Below are positions 16,611-24,607 of a DNA stretch of 64,000 nucleotides, piece after piece (within the stretch, counting starts at the first letter, position 1; each line of letters opens with the position of its first letter). Location: NCBI RefSeq assembly GCF_014837015.1, contig NZ_JACSPT010000002.1, positions 62,001 through 126,000 on the forward strand. The letters run 5' to 3'. Source of the stretch: Acinetobacter pecorum. GTDB taxonomy: Bacteria; Pseudomonadota; Gammaproteobacteria; Pseudomonadales; Moraxellaceae. Position numbers and translations under genes: made by a program. The notes under the pieces are model-generated. The model was not told the origin of the DNA. It did no database searches and saw only the letters and a list, made by a program, of their open reading frames with translations.

Positions 16611-18419
16611 ATGAAATTTCAAAAGACATTATTGGCAGCAACTTTAGCATTTGCAGCTTTCACTTCTACAAATGCAGCACTTAATAATTTACCTGATCCA
16701 GTGAAAGCAGATGCTTGGGTTTATCAGAATGCTGAAGGTGATGTGGTACTTAAGTTAGCCAATGGTAATGAGGGATATGAGTACTGGAACCTTGAATTTA
16801 ATGAAGATACAAATAAATACGAATTTGGTTCGGTTGTAGCAAATGGTCAATTACCTGCAGGTTATGAATTAGCGTTAGGGGGTCAAGTAGACTCTCAAAC
16901 CGATTCTGATGCTGGTGGTGTAGTTGATCATGGTATTACGCCTAACAATAATGATGAAGGTGTTCTGCATGTTTGGTCTCAATCTCAAAACCAAACAGGT
17001 ACTGCTGCATATGAAGAGAAATTTGTAGAAGGTACATTCATTAGTGCTGATGGTAATGTTGTTATCGAAGTGGAAGCATATAATGCAGAAGGTGGCAACC
17101 AAGTAAATACTGGTACTGTTAATACTTTAGTAGCTGGCGCTTTACCAAATGAATTAACTGGTAAATCTAATACGCAGTTGGAAACTCACGGAGTTTTAGC
17201 CTATAACCTTGACTTTGCTGCTAATGGTAAAGTTACAGGTACTGGTGCTGCATTAACACATAATGGCTTGGGTCTAGCTTCTGTATCAGATTTTGATGGG
17301 CAGGCTTACGATAATATAGAGATTGATGCTACTAAAGGTACTGTGACAGCTTCCATCACAAAACCAAATGCTGATGTAGAAAAGTTCGAAACACGTTCAT
17401 ACCGAGATGACAAAGATAATACCTATTTTGAACTTGTAGGTAAGGGGCTGTATCAAGTAAATCAAGATGGGACTGTTTCTGCATCAAATGCAAAAATTAG
17501 CACACTTACACAATATGCGACAGGTGTAGCAGACGTTGCTACTGGTACAACTGAAAGTACGACGGTAACTAAGAGTGTTAATTCTAACGCAGTTGTTTAT
17601 GGCGAATCTAAAAGTACTCAAGCAAGCGCAACAAATGTGCTTATAAGTAGCGCAGTTGCAGGTGGCATTTTTGAAGAAGGCGACCGTTTCGGTTTAGGTG
17701 ATGTAGGTACAACTACAGAAGTATCTTCCCAATCAGTAACTACTGGTATTGTAAAATCTGAAGATGGTAAAAATACTTATGGTGTAGTTGTTTCTCAAAA
17801 AGAAACTGGTAAAGCAGATAAGTTCACAGAAGTAAATGCAGATGGTATCAACACTACAGGCGTAATTAATGCTGCTGACTTCCAGATCGGTGGTGTAAGT
17901 ATCGTTCAAAATATTCAAACTTCTGTAGGTGAAGCAACTCAGGAAGTTGTGGCACAAGTTGAAACTCAATTAGCTGCAAATCAAACATTCGTAACCGAAG
18001 CTGTAGCTGCAGTTGATGCAGGTTTAACAGCAGCGGCAACAGACCGCCAGGCGATTCGTGCTGCAGCTGTAGAGGGGGATGCAGCAACTTTAGCCTCTGC
18101 AAATGCTTATACTGATAATGCAGTTGCAGGATTCAATAGCCGTGTTGGTCAATTGAACAGCCGTATTGATGATGTAGAGAAGACTTCTTACCGTGGTATC
18201 GCTATCGCGTTAGCGACTCAACAACAAATTCCTAACATCGGTGCTGGTCAGTACGCAGTGTTTGGCGGTGTAGGTCACTATGAAGGTGAATCTGCTGCTG
18301 CTCTAGGTGTTGCAAGTGTTCTTGCTGATGGTCGTACTTCTCTAAGCGCTGCACTTGGTTTCGGTGGTAGCGAAGTTGGTGGTCGTGTAGGTGTTTCATA
18401 TGTGTTTGGCGGTAAATAA
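16611..18419 (+). CDS. YadA-type trimeric autotransporter (surface adhesin-like)
   Basis: 602 residues. An N-terminal signal peptide (MKFQKTLLAATLAFAAFTSTNA) is followed by a Ser/Thr/Gly/Asn-rich passenger of about 410 residues and a helical stalk (TQEVVAQVETQLAANQTFV onward). The C-terminal YadA-like membrane anchor starts near LNSRIDDVEKTSYRGIAIAL and ends in GGRVGVSYVFGG. Three chains should form a 12-stranded outer-membrane barrel exposing the passenger. It is short for an adhesin and has no recognised head repeats. AAGGA precedes the ATG. It sits in an accessory patch beside an XRE regulator, with a leader carrying hairpins. Binding target unknown. Confidence 0.85.
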   Translation: MKFQKTLLAATLAFAAFTSTNAALNNLPDPVKADAWVYQNAEGDVVLKLANGNEGYEYWNLEFNEDTNKYEFGSVVANGQLPAGYELALGGQVDSQTDSDAGGVVDHGITPNNNDEGVLHVWSQSQNQTGTAAYEEKFVEGTFISADGNVVIEVEAYNAEGGNQVNTGTVNTLVAGALPNELTGKSNTQLETHGVLAYNLDFAANGKVTGTGAALTHNGLGLASVSDFDGQAYDNIEIDATKGTVTASITKPNADVEKFETRSYRDDKDNTYFELVGKGLYQVNQDGTVSASNAKISTLTQYATGVADVATGTTESTTVTKSVNSNAVVYGESKSTQASATNVLISSAVAGGIFEEGDRFGLGDVGTTTEVSSQSVTTGIVKSEDGKNTYGVVVSQKETGKADKFTEVNADGINTTGVINAADFQIGGVSIVQNIQTSVGEATQEVVAQVETQLAANQTFVTEAVAAVDAGLTAAATDRQAIRAAAVEGDAATLASANAYTDNAVAGFNSRVGQLNSRIDDVEKTSYRGIAIALATQQQIPNIGAGQYAVFGGVGHYEGESAAALGVASVLADGRTSLSAALGFGGSEVGGRVGVSYVFGGK

Positions 18420-18443
18420 TTTAAGCTTAGCCTGATTGAAACT

Positions 18444-18474
18444 AAAAAATCCCCGCAATTGCGGGGATTTTTTT
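18444..18474. terminator. Terminator identical to the groESL terminator
   Basis: Same 30-nt core as at 15320-15349 (ATCCCCGC-aatt-GCGGGGAT in A/T runs). It lies between two convergent genes and can serve both. Confidence 0.92.
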
Positions 18475-18488
18475 ATATGTTTACAAAA

Positions 18489-18983
18489 TTAAGATGCAGA
18501 TTTTTTAACTAATTTATAATTTAAATTACTGTCAATTTTTTTACCTGATTCTACATCACGTGCTTCAATAAAATTTTCACCCACAAAAAACTTACGATTG
18601 TCAGCATGGTTATCTAGAGTAATGATTGACGGATCTTGAGGGTCAAAACTGAAACTTCCTTTAGTCTCAAACTCATTCTTTCCAGTTTTACCCAAATATT
18701 CTTCATTGAGCTCATAGGTTTTATCCGGATGTAGGTCTAATTCAACTTTAATTCCTTCGCAGTCAGCACAAGGGAAAACACCTCCGTATTCACCCGCCCA
18801 GTCTAGTGAGGTTTGTGCGCTATCAGCACGAGCCATGTTGGTATCTGCAGTGTTTTTTTCCATGGTTGCCGGGCTTGATTCAGCATTATTATTCATCGGT
18901 TCATTATTATTTGGCTTTGAACATGCGCTTAAGGCTACTGCAAGCGTGACTGCTGTCGCTGCAATAAGTGGTAGTTTTTTCAT
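18489..18983 (-). CDS. NlpE-like N-terminal domain lipoprotein
   Basis: 164 residues. A lipoprotein signal with lipobox LSAC (Cys at about 21) is followed by a low-complexity Asn/Ala/Asp linker and an NlpE N-terminal domain: WAGEYGGVFPCADCEGIKVELDL, containing the CxxC of the family, then YELNEEYLGKTG. E. coli NlpE is an outer-membrane lipoprotein that senses adhesion and copper or redox stress and signals to CpxA. The C-terminal OB domain of E. coli NlpE is absent, as in many shorter homologues. Likely monocistronic, with AAGG upstream of the ATG. Confidence 0.85.
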   Translation of the reverse strand: MKKLPLIAATAVTLAVALSACSKPNNNEPMNNNAESSPATMEKNTADTNMARADSAQTSLDWAGEYGGVFPCADCEGIKVELDLHPDKTYELNEEYLGKTGKNEFETKGSFSFDPQDPSIITLDNHADNRKFFVGENFIEARDVESGKKIDSNLNYKLVKKSAS

Positions 18984-19193
18984 TGTTCGGACCTTATTGA
19001 TTTAGTTGCTATCACTTAGCTTAAAAGTAGTCTGTACAGATAACTAGGGCAATCCTGTTAATGTTTGATTCATTAGGTGAATGAGGCTGAAGTTACTCCT
19101 AGTTGAATAGAATTAAATAATTTTTATCAAAGTTCAAAGTAACTTTATGCTGTTTCGTTCTGGGATTCTGAACGCTATTATTAAGAAAATAAT

Positions 19194-19212
19194 GATAATG
19201 ATAATGATAAAG
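19194..19212 (+). promoter_or_regulatory. Fur-box-like hexamer array before the LuxR-type gene
   Basis: Three consecutive GATAAT-type hexamers (GATAATGATAATGATAAAG), 15 of 19 positions matching the Fur consensus, immediately before the Shine-Dalgarno and start at 19224. Binding there would block initiation. Confidence 0.6.
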
Positions 19213-19223
19213 AGCAGAGGATA

Positions 19224-20378
19224 ATGAAGTTAGAACGAGAAAATAATCTGATCGCAAAAATTTATGATGCTGCTTTATTGCCGAATCTATGGCTGGATGT
19301 AATCAAAGATATTGTGAACCATACTAAAAGCAAGAGCGCAATTTTTACCGGTCTGGATCAGCTTAATCCAGGTTATGATTTTGTGTATACGCATAATATC
19401 CCAAATGAAACTCTGGCCGCTTATCAAGATGACCGAATCAGAGTAGTTGATATGAAACTGCATATGCCATTATGGAATGGAAGCGAGATAGGAGAGGCAT
19501 TAAGTCAAAGCTGTCAGCATTATGCCCAGCATCCGGGAACCGATCACTATGTATTCTATGAAAAATGTTTAAAACCGAGTGGTATCTGTCATCTGGCAGG
19601 AGTACTGCTGGATCGGGGGAATTATCGTTGGGCAGTATTGGGTATTCATCGTACACGTGAAGTGCAGCCTTTTGCACAGGTTGAGCTGGATTTTTTAAGG
19701 CGTATCAGTCTCCATTTACGTCGGGCTTTGCAAATTCATCGGCAAATCAATGTCATCCAGCAAGATAATTTAAGCTTGTATACGGTACTGGATAATTTCA
19801 AGACAGGAATTTTACTGCTGGACCAAAATTTGTGTTTAAGCTATTCCAATCCGGTTGCACAAAAGATGCTAGATCAAAGTTCATGTCTTGATTTAGATAT
19901 GCATAATCGTCTGAAAGCCGCTTCTGGGCAGCAGACACGTCTCGATCAATTGCTGGAAAGTGCTTTACTCGAAGATGCGGCTATTCACACAGAAGCAGGC
20001 GGGGTTCTGGCGCTAAGTGATACTATGGGCGCGCAACTCATGCTTACAGTGGTGCCCTTTAAGAAATTAAGGAATATGCAACATCTACAGTCTGCCCAAC
20101 ATCAGGTTGCATTATTTATGACCCATAAAAGCCAGCATTATTCACTTTCAAGAGCTTATCTACAACAGTGCTATCAACTTTCTAAACGGGAATTTGATTT
20201 ATGTGAGTTGTTGATTAATGGATATAAAATAGAAGATATTGCAGAGCAGTGTGGCATTACCCTTAGTTCGGTTCGGACTTATTTTAAAAATATCTATGAA
20301 AAAACCCATTGTTGTTCGCAAATCGAGCTGATGCATTTATTGATGGGCTGTACGATTCATTTTGAACATGTTGATTAA
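19224..20378 (+). CDS. LuxR-type HTH transcriptional regulator
   Basis: 384 residues. The C-terminal LuxR helix-turn-helix is at about 315-375: LSKREFDLCELLINGYKIED and GITLSSVRTYFKNIYEKTHC, including the recognition helix. The N-terminal and central regions (LDNFKTGILLLDQNLCLSYS) resemble a PAS-type sensor, so a small ligand is likely; there is no response-regulator receiver domain or acyl-homoserine-lactone domain. A Fur-box-like array sits directly at its start, suggesting iron control. It stands alone, and its regulon is unknown. Confidence 0.82.
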   Translation: MKLERENNLIAKIYDAALLPNLWLDVIKDIVNHTKSKSAIFTGLDQLNPGYDFVYTHNIPNETLAAYQDDRIRVVDMKLHMPLWNGSEIGEALSQSCQHYAQHPGTDHYVFYEKCLKPSGICHLAGVLLDRGNYRWAVLGIHRTREVQPFAQVELDFLRRISLHLRRALQIHRQINVIQQDNLSLYTVLDNFKTGILLLDQNLCLSYSNPVAQKMLDQSSCLDLDMHNRLKAASGQQTRLDQLLESALLEDAAIHTEAGGVLALSDTMGAQLMLTVVPFKKLRNMQHLQSAQHQVALFMTHKSQHYSLSRAYLQQCYQLSKREFDLCELLINGYKIEDIAEQCGITLSSVRTYFKNIYEKTHCCSQIELMHLLMGCTIHFEHVD

Positions 20379-20757
20379 AATAGTTAAATTTAACTTTAAA
20401 ATTTAATCGAGTTTAGCCAAATTATTTGGCCTACTCTGAGTAAAATGAGTGCTTATATCTACAGTTGAAAATATGATGATTATCATAATATTTGAGAGAC
20501 ATACTTGATTTTTGCCAGCCTGTTGCAGGGCTTTCAAGGTCTGAATCTTCCTTTATTTCGTACCATTTTAAAGCTAAGAGCATAAATCGTTTTATGATTT
20601 ATTTATCAGTGGGGAATTAAATATTAGAACTATAAATTAATCTTTCATTTGAAAAATCTAATTATACAAATATAGATTAATTGGTTGTTTATTGATCTTT
20701 TTGCACTATCTATATTTGCTTAGGTTGTTAAAATTCGCGCAATTTTGAATAGAATTG
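20379..20757. other. Intergenic gap with a second Fur-like site
   Basis: About 380 bp without a gene. At 20471-20489 the complement reads ATTATGATAATCATCATAT, 15/19 to the Fur consensus with an intact central ATGATAATCAT. A small hairpin GCCAAA-tta-TTTGGC lies at 20416-20430 and ATAAATC-gttttat-GATTTAT at 20582-20602. No iron-uptake gene follows directly. Confidence 0.5.
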
Positions 20758-21351
20758 GTGCGTGACGTGTTTGAGAAGTTAGCAGAACAAAGCCTGAATA
20801 TACTGGGTTGGAAAATTGACAATCACTGGCCATTAGATTTAGATCAATGTGTCATGATTGCTGCGCCACATACCAGTAATTGGGATGCACTTTATGCGCG
20901 TCTGGCTTTGAAAGCATTAGGTGTGAATGTTCGCTTAACCATTAAAGACAGTTATATGAAGTTTCCATTGGGGCCTTTTGTTCGGGCTATGGGTGGAATC
21001 GGTATTGATCGCCGACCTAAACAGCCGGGGGAGCCTCGTCCGAGTATGGTTCAGGTGATGTCGGAATTATTCAAGACCCATCCGAAACTGGTCATGCTGG
21101 TCACGCCAGAAGCGACCCGAGCCAAGCAGGAACAGTGGAAGACGGGTTTTTATCATGTCGCCATCAATGCCGGTGTGCCAATTGCATTGGCCTATATGGA
21201 CTATGCCAAGAAAAAAACTGGTGTAGGAAAAATTGTCTATCCGACGGGGGATTATGAAAAGGATATGGCAGAAATCATGGCATTTTATGCAGATATTGAA
21301 CCAAAATTCCCTGAATGCTTCAGTGTAGATCAGCGCTATTATCAGAGTTAA
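20758..21351 (+). CDS. PlsC-like 1-acyl-glycerol-3-phosphate acyltransferase family protein
   Basis: About 197 residues. Acyltransferase motif I is APHTSNWD (the HX4D catalytic pair) at about 37-44. The block IDRRPKQPGEPRP and the TPEATRAKQEQWKTGFYHVA motif III follow. Enzymes of this family transfer acyl chains to lysophospholipids or related lipids at the inner membrane; the substrate here is unknown. No ATG is available: TTG at 20755 or GTG at 20758, without a convincing Shine-Dalgarno; GTG is chosen because it gives an MRDVFEKLA-like start. A strong bidirectional terminator follows. Confidence 0.85.
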   Translation: MRDVFEKLAEQSLNILGWKIDNHWPLDLDQCVMIAAPHTSNWDALYARLALKALGVNVRLTIKDSYMKFPLGPFVRAMGGIGIDRRPKQPGEPRPSMVQVMSELFKTHPKLVMLVTPEATRAKQEQWKTGFYHVAINAGVPIALAYMDYAKKKTGVGKIVYPTGDYEKDMAEIMAFYADIEPKFPECFSVDQRYYQS

Positions 21352-21362
21352 AATTAGGTTGG

Positions 21363-21396
21363 AAAAAAGCAGGAAAATATTTCCTGCTTTTTTTTC
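21363..21396. terminator. Bidirectional intrinsic terminator
   Basis: AAAAAGCAGGAAA-tat-TTCCTGCTTTTTTTT between convergent genes; T runs on both strands. Confidence 0.9.
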
Positions 21397-21419
21397 GTCT
21401 AATCTTAAAATTGACAGGC

Positions 21420-21746
21420 TTAAGATGCATTTTCAGAAGCGGGTAAAATTCCTCCCAGGTTTTGGCAGGCATCTTTATACAAAGCATATTGTTGTTCCAC
21501 TACCTCATGTAGCGGTAGATCAAACAGCTTTTCACCCTGATGATACTGTTTGATATAAGACTCGACTTTGGATTTGCTGCTGTACAACATCTGCTGATAA
21601 TAGTCATTCATACTGCTATGTGGCATTTGTGCGGTATCTACCTTGGCACAGTGGAAATTTCGCAGTAATTGTTCGGATTTTTTCAAATCGCTGGACATAC
21701 AACCTGCCAGCAGCAAGGTACTGAGCAATGTCGTGATAAATTTCAT
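21420..21746 (-). CDS. Small putative lipoprotein
   Basis: 108 residues from the ATG at 21746. A lipoprotein signal MKFITTLLSTLLLAGC with lipobox LAGC is followed by a helical, mostly charged mature region containing three cysteines (LRNFHCAKVD, YKDACQNLGG). No known domain is recognised. An alternative TTG start at 21758 adds four residues. It has its own terminator and no clear partners. Confidence 0.65.
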   Translation of the reverse strand: MKFITTLLSTLLLAGCMSSDLKKSEQLLRNFHCAKVDTAQMPHSSMNDYYQQMLYSSKSKVESYIKQYHQGEKLFDLPLHEVVEQQYALYKDACQNLGGILPASENAS

Positions 21747-21878
21747 GAAAGTAGGCAAAAGGTTTTATGAGAACGCTCTATTGTAGAAGTAAAAACTGTT
21801 CCAAAAACCTTTTTAATCTACCAAATGGTTAAAAAATAGAATAATAGAATTTTAAAATCAATTGCATGCACTAACCGC

Positions 21879-22640
21879 CTAACCTTTGACCAGACCGCCA
21901 TCTACAATCAGGTTTTGTCCTGTGACTGCACGTGAATAAGGTGACAGAAACATCAGAATTGCAGCGGCAAATTCTTCGGGAGTAATCACACGGCGTAAAG
22001 GGGTCGATTGAGCAATCAGGTCAAAGACAAAGTCAGGTGTGGCCTTACTGGCATCTGTGGTTTGTAACAGGCCGCCAGAAAGCATATTTACATTAATACC
22101 ATACTGTCCCAAATCCTGTGCCGTAGTACGGGTAAACGCCAATAATGCGGCTTTGGCAGCAGTATAGTCATGATAAGGAACTACCGGATTTTGCACGAGG
22201 TTTGTACCAATATTCACAATCCGGCCAAATCCTGCCTGTTTCATATCATCCAGTGCGGCTTGGGTGGTATTTAAAGCTGCCTGTACTGCACCGCTGAACT
22301 GCTGTTGCAACATTTCCCAAGTGAGTGTTTCAACTTTAGGCCGTGCATCGCCATTAAATTGAAATTGAATCAACGCATTATTAACTATCGTATGAATTGC
22401 TTCCCCGAAATGATTTTTTGCCGCGGCAAATAAAGCGCATACCTGATCAGCTTGGGTAACATCTGCCTGATAAATAAATACCTGTGCAGGATATTGTTGG
22501 GCCAGCTGTTCAGCTTGCTGCCGACTGCTATGATAGTTGACGACCACGCGCGCACCCTCAGCGAGTAAAGCTCGGGTAATGGCTAAACCCAAACCACGTG
22601 CACCGCCAGTAACAAGAACGATCTGATCACGAATCTGCAT
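21879..22640 (-). CDS. Short-chain dehydrogenase/reductase (FabG-like)
   Basis: 253-residue classical SDR. The cofactor motif TGGARGLGLAI is at about 11-21, then NNALIQF, the catalytic YTAAK near residue 158, and a C-terminal VTGQNLIVDGGLVKG tail. Thus the Rossmann fold and Tyr/Lys dyad are intact, but where classical members have a catalytic Ser (13 residues before the Tyr) this protein has Thr (NIGTNLVQ). Most likely an NAD(P)H-dependent oxidoreductase of the 3-oxoacyl reductase group; substrate unknown. It starts next to a poorly conserved gap. Confidence 0.88.
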   Translation of the reverse strand: MQIRDQIVLVTGGARGLGLAITRALLAEGARVVVNYHSSRQQAEQLAQQYPAQVFIYQADVTQADQVCALFAAAKNHFGEAIHTIVNNALIQFQFNGDARPKVETLTWEMLQQQFSGAVQAALNTTQAALDDMKQAGFGRIVNIGTNLVQNPVVPYHDYTAAKAALLAFTRTTAQDLGQYGINVNMLSGGLLQTTDASKATPDFVFDLIAQSTPLRRVITPEEFAAAILMFLSPYSRAVTGQNLIVDGGLVKG

Positions 22641-22738
22641 AATGATGATCTGTATTGCGAAAGAATGGCCTTAAAATAGCATTTATCTTGATAGATTCAA
22701 GCTTTAGAGGGGAAACAGGGCGTGGCTTTTTCTTATGC

Positions 22739-23473
22739 CTAAATGAATTGAGATGCTAATAGAAAACAGCCAGTGCTAAAAAGTAAACTTAAGATAATAC
22801 GTTTAAATAGTAATTCTGAAATTTTATAAAATAATTTTGCGCCTAGAATCGCCGGAAAGCTCACAAAAACAATCAGCAAGGCCATATAAGGTAAATGGCT
22901 TTGATTAATCAGGCCTTGCCATAGATACGTACCCAACGTGAAAAGCTGAATGGCAAAATTGAAATGCCGCAAAATATAGCGCTGCTGCGCTTTGGGTAAT
23001 TGCTTTAGCATGACCCAGGCTGAAGGAATAGCGCCGCAAAAACCACCCAGTCCGCCTAAGATGCCACCCATGAAGCCTATACCACTATCCGCTAATTTTC
23101 CTGAATGCTGAATCATTTTAAGTTGTGGGCTAAGCAGCATCACCGGGCACCACAGCACCAGAAAAAATCCCAGAACCGTTTTGAAGGTATCTGCTTGAAT
23201 GATCTGCAATAGATAAGTACCAAGCGGTACTCCGATCAGGCCGGCAATCAGATAAGGCAGTACCAACTGTCTGGATAAAAGGGGTTGCGTCTGTTCCTGA
23301 CTCAGTGAAATCACATGACTCCAGACCGAAGCAAATACCAGCAGGGGCGCGGCCAGTTGCGGAGCTAATACCCAAACCCAGAAAGACATGGCAATCAGGG
23401 CAAAGGCAAAACCAGTCAGTCCCTGAACAAAACCTGCGACCATCGCACCAAAAATAAATAACAACCAGGTCAT
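22739..23473 (-). CDS. TauE/SafE-family sulfite exporter-like membrane protein
   Basis: 244 residues with about seven or eight hydrophobic segments. The repeated motif GFVQGLTGFAFALIAM near residue 15 and GGLGGFCGAIPS around residue 140 are the two half-repeat signatures of the TauE/SafE family. Members export organosulfonates, sulfite or related small anions across the inner membrane. The substrate cannot be told from sequence. It sits alone between an SDR gene and a small lipoprotein gene, so its relation to them is unclear. Confidence 0.85.
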   Translation of the reverse strand: MTWLLFIFGAMVAGFVQGLTGFAFALIAMSFWVWVLAPQLAAPLLVFASVWSHVISLSQEQTQPLLSRQLVLPYLIAGLIGVPLGTYLLQIIQADTFKTVLGFFLVLWCPVMLLSPQLKMIQHSGKLADSGIGFMGGILGGLGGFCGAIPSAWVMLKQLPKAQQRYILRHFNFAIQLFTLGTYLWQGLINQSHLPYMALLIVFVSFPAILGAKLFYKISELLFKRIILSLLFSTGCFLLASQFI

Positions 23474-23717
23474 AAGGATCGGTACGAAATTAAAGTCAGT
23501 AGTATTAAAAAGATAACTGGAAAAACCAAGTACTTGCTTAGTGGTATTTATGCAAATCTCAGTGCAAATTGATATAAACGCCAGGGAATTTAGTTCTTGT
23601 CTGCATCGGAAATCAAGAAATCAGAGCATAAAATAAAACAAGAATCCAACAGGGAGTTTCTGAATTGTCAATTAAATTGCCCGATACTGAAAACTGTACA
23701 GCATAGAGGTAATAAAC

Positions 23718-23960
23718 ATGATGAAAATAGCAATATTGCTTTCTGTATTGGCAGTCTCATTAACCGGTTGTGTTTCGGATCCTCACGATGATTATCGTGG
23801 TCATAAAGATCGGGATAGGCATCATGATCGACCACATGGTGACCGGGACTGGAATAACAACAAAGATCGTCCTGACTGGAATAACAACAAAGACCGTCCT
23901 AACTGGAATAATCCCGGCCAAAACAATCGGAATCCGCCACCTCCATCTCCGACCCGTTAA
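23718..23960 (+). CDS. Small repeat-containing lipoprotein
   Basis: 80 residues. Lipoprotein signal with lipobox LTGC at about residue 18, followed by a short, highly polar His/Arg/Asp/Asn-rich mature chain with no hydrophobic core. The segment DWNNNKDRPDWNNNKDRPNW is made by two 27-bp DNA repeats (23851-23877 and 23878-23904). The tail is a Pro stretch (NPPPPSPTR). AGAGG lies upstream of the ATGATG start. Probably exported and membrane-anchored; function unknown. Copy number of the repeat may vary. Confidence 0.7.
   Translation: MMKIAILLSVLAVSLTGCVSDPHDDYRGHKDRDRHHDRPHGDRDWNNNKDRPDWNNNKDRPNWNNPGQNNRNPPPPSPTR
23851..23904. repeat. Two 27-bp coding tandem repeats
   Basis: Copies at 23851-23877 and 23878-23904 differ at two positions, followed by a partial third copy (TGGAATAAT). 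They encode the WNNNKDRP(D/N) repeats of the lipoprotein. Confidence 0.85.
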
Positions 23961-24047
23961 TTGCTCTGTTATCCGCTCATTAATTTTTAAACCCTATGAT
24001 TTGACCAAAAGGATTTCTTATTACAGGAATCCTTTTAAATTTTGGTC

Positions 24048-24605
24048 TTACAGATGCGTTTTTTGATAGAGTCCTGCACGGACCATTCCGGCTTTGGTAT
24101 TTTTAATTAAACGCCATGAGGCGGGTAATTTAAGAGATTGCAGATCGCGGTCCGCTTCTACATAAATATAAGCATTATCCTTGATCAGATGATTTGCCTG
24201 TTCAGACAAGGTTTCCCATAAATTCAGGCTATACGGCGGATCTAGAAAAACCAGATCAAATTGTGTCTGCAGCGTGGGCAAAACTTGTTGCGCAGTAGCT
24301 ACTTTCAATTGGGCACGTGTCTTGGTGACTTTCAATAGTTCCAGATTCTGAGTTAAAAATTGAGCCTGAGTACGATCAGGTTCAATCATCACCACTGAGG
24401 CAGCGCCACGAGATAATGCCTCAAAAGCCAATGCCCCTGAACCGGCACACATATCCAGAACCTGGGCATTTTGCACCTCCCACATCAGCCAGTTAAATAG
24501 AGTTTCCCGGACACGGTCAGGCGTCGGGCGCAAACCCTCAATACTGGCAAAAGGTAGTTGACGACGTTTCCAGTCACCACCAATAATTCGAAGCTGGTTT
24601 TTCAT
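24048..24605 (-). CDS. rsmD: 16S rRNA (guanine966-N2)-methyltransferase RsmD
   Basis: 185 residues. Methylates G966 of 16S rRNA during 30S assembly. Signatures: the N-terminal RIIGGDWKRRQLPF, LRPTPDRVRETLFNWL, the SAM-binding VLDMCAGSGALAFEALSRGA and the target-base motif FLDPPY (D-P-P-Y) at about 122. It begins 2 nt from the stop of mrdA upstream on the minus strand, so the two may be cotranscribed. Confidence 0.95.
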   Translation of the reverse strand: MKNQLRIIGGDWKRRQLPFASIEGLRPTPDRVRETLFNWLMWEVQNAQVLDMCAGSGALAFEALSRGAASVVMIEPDRTQAQFLTQNLELLKVTKTRAQLKVATAQQVLPTLQTQFDLVFLDPPYSLNLWETLSEQANHLIKDNAYIYVEADRDLQSLKLPASWRLIKNTKAGMVRAGLYQKTHL

Positions 24606-24607
24606 CT

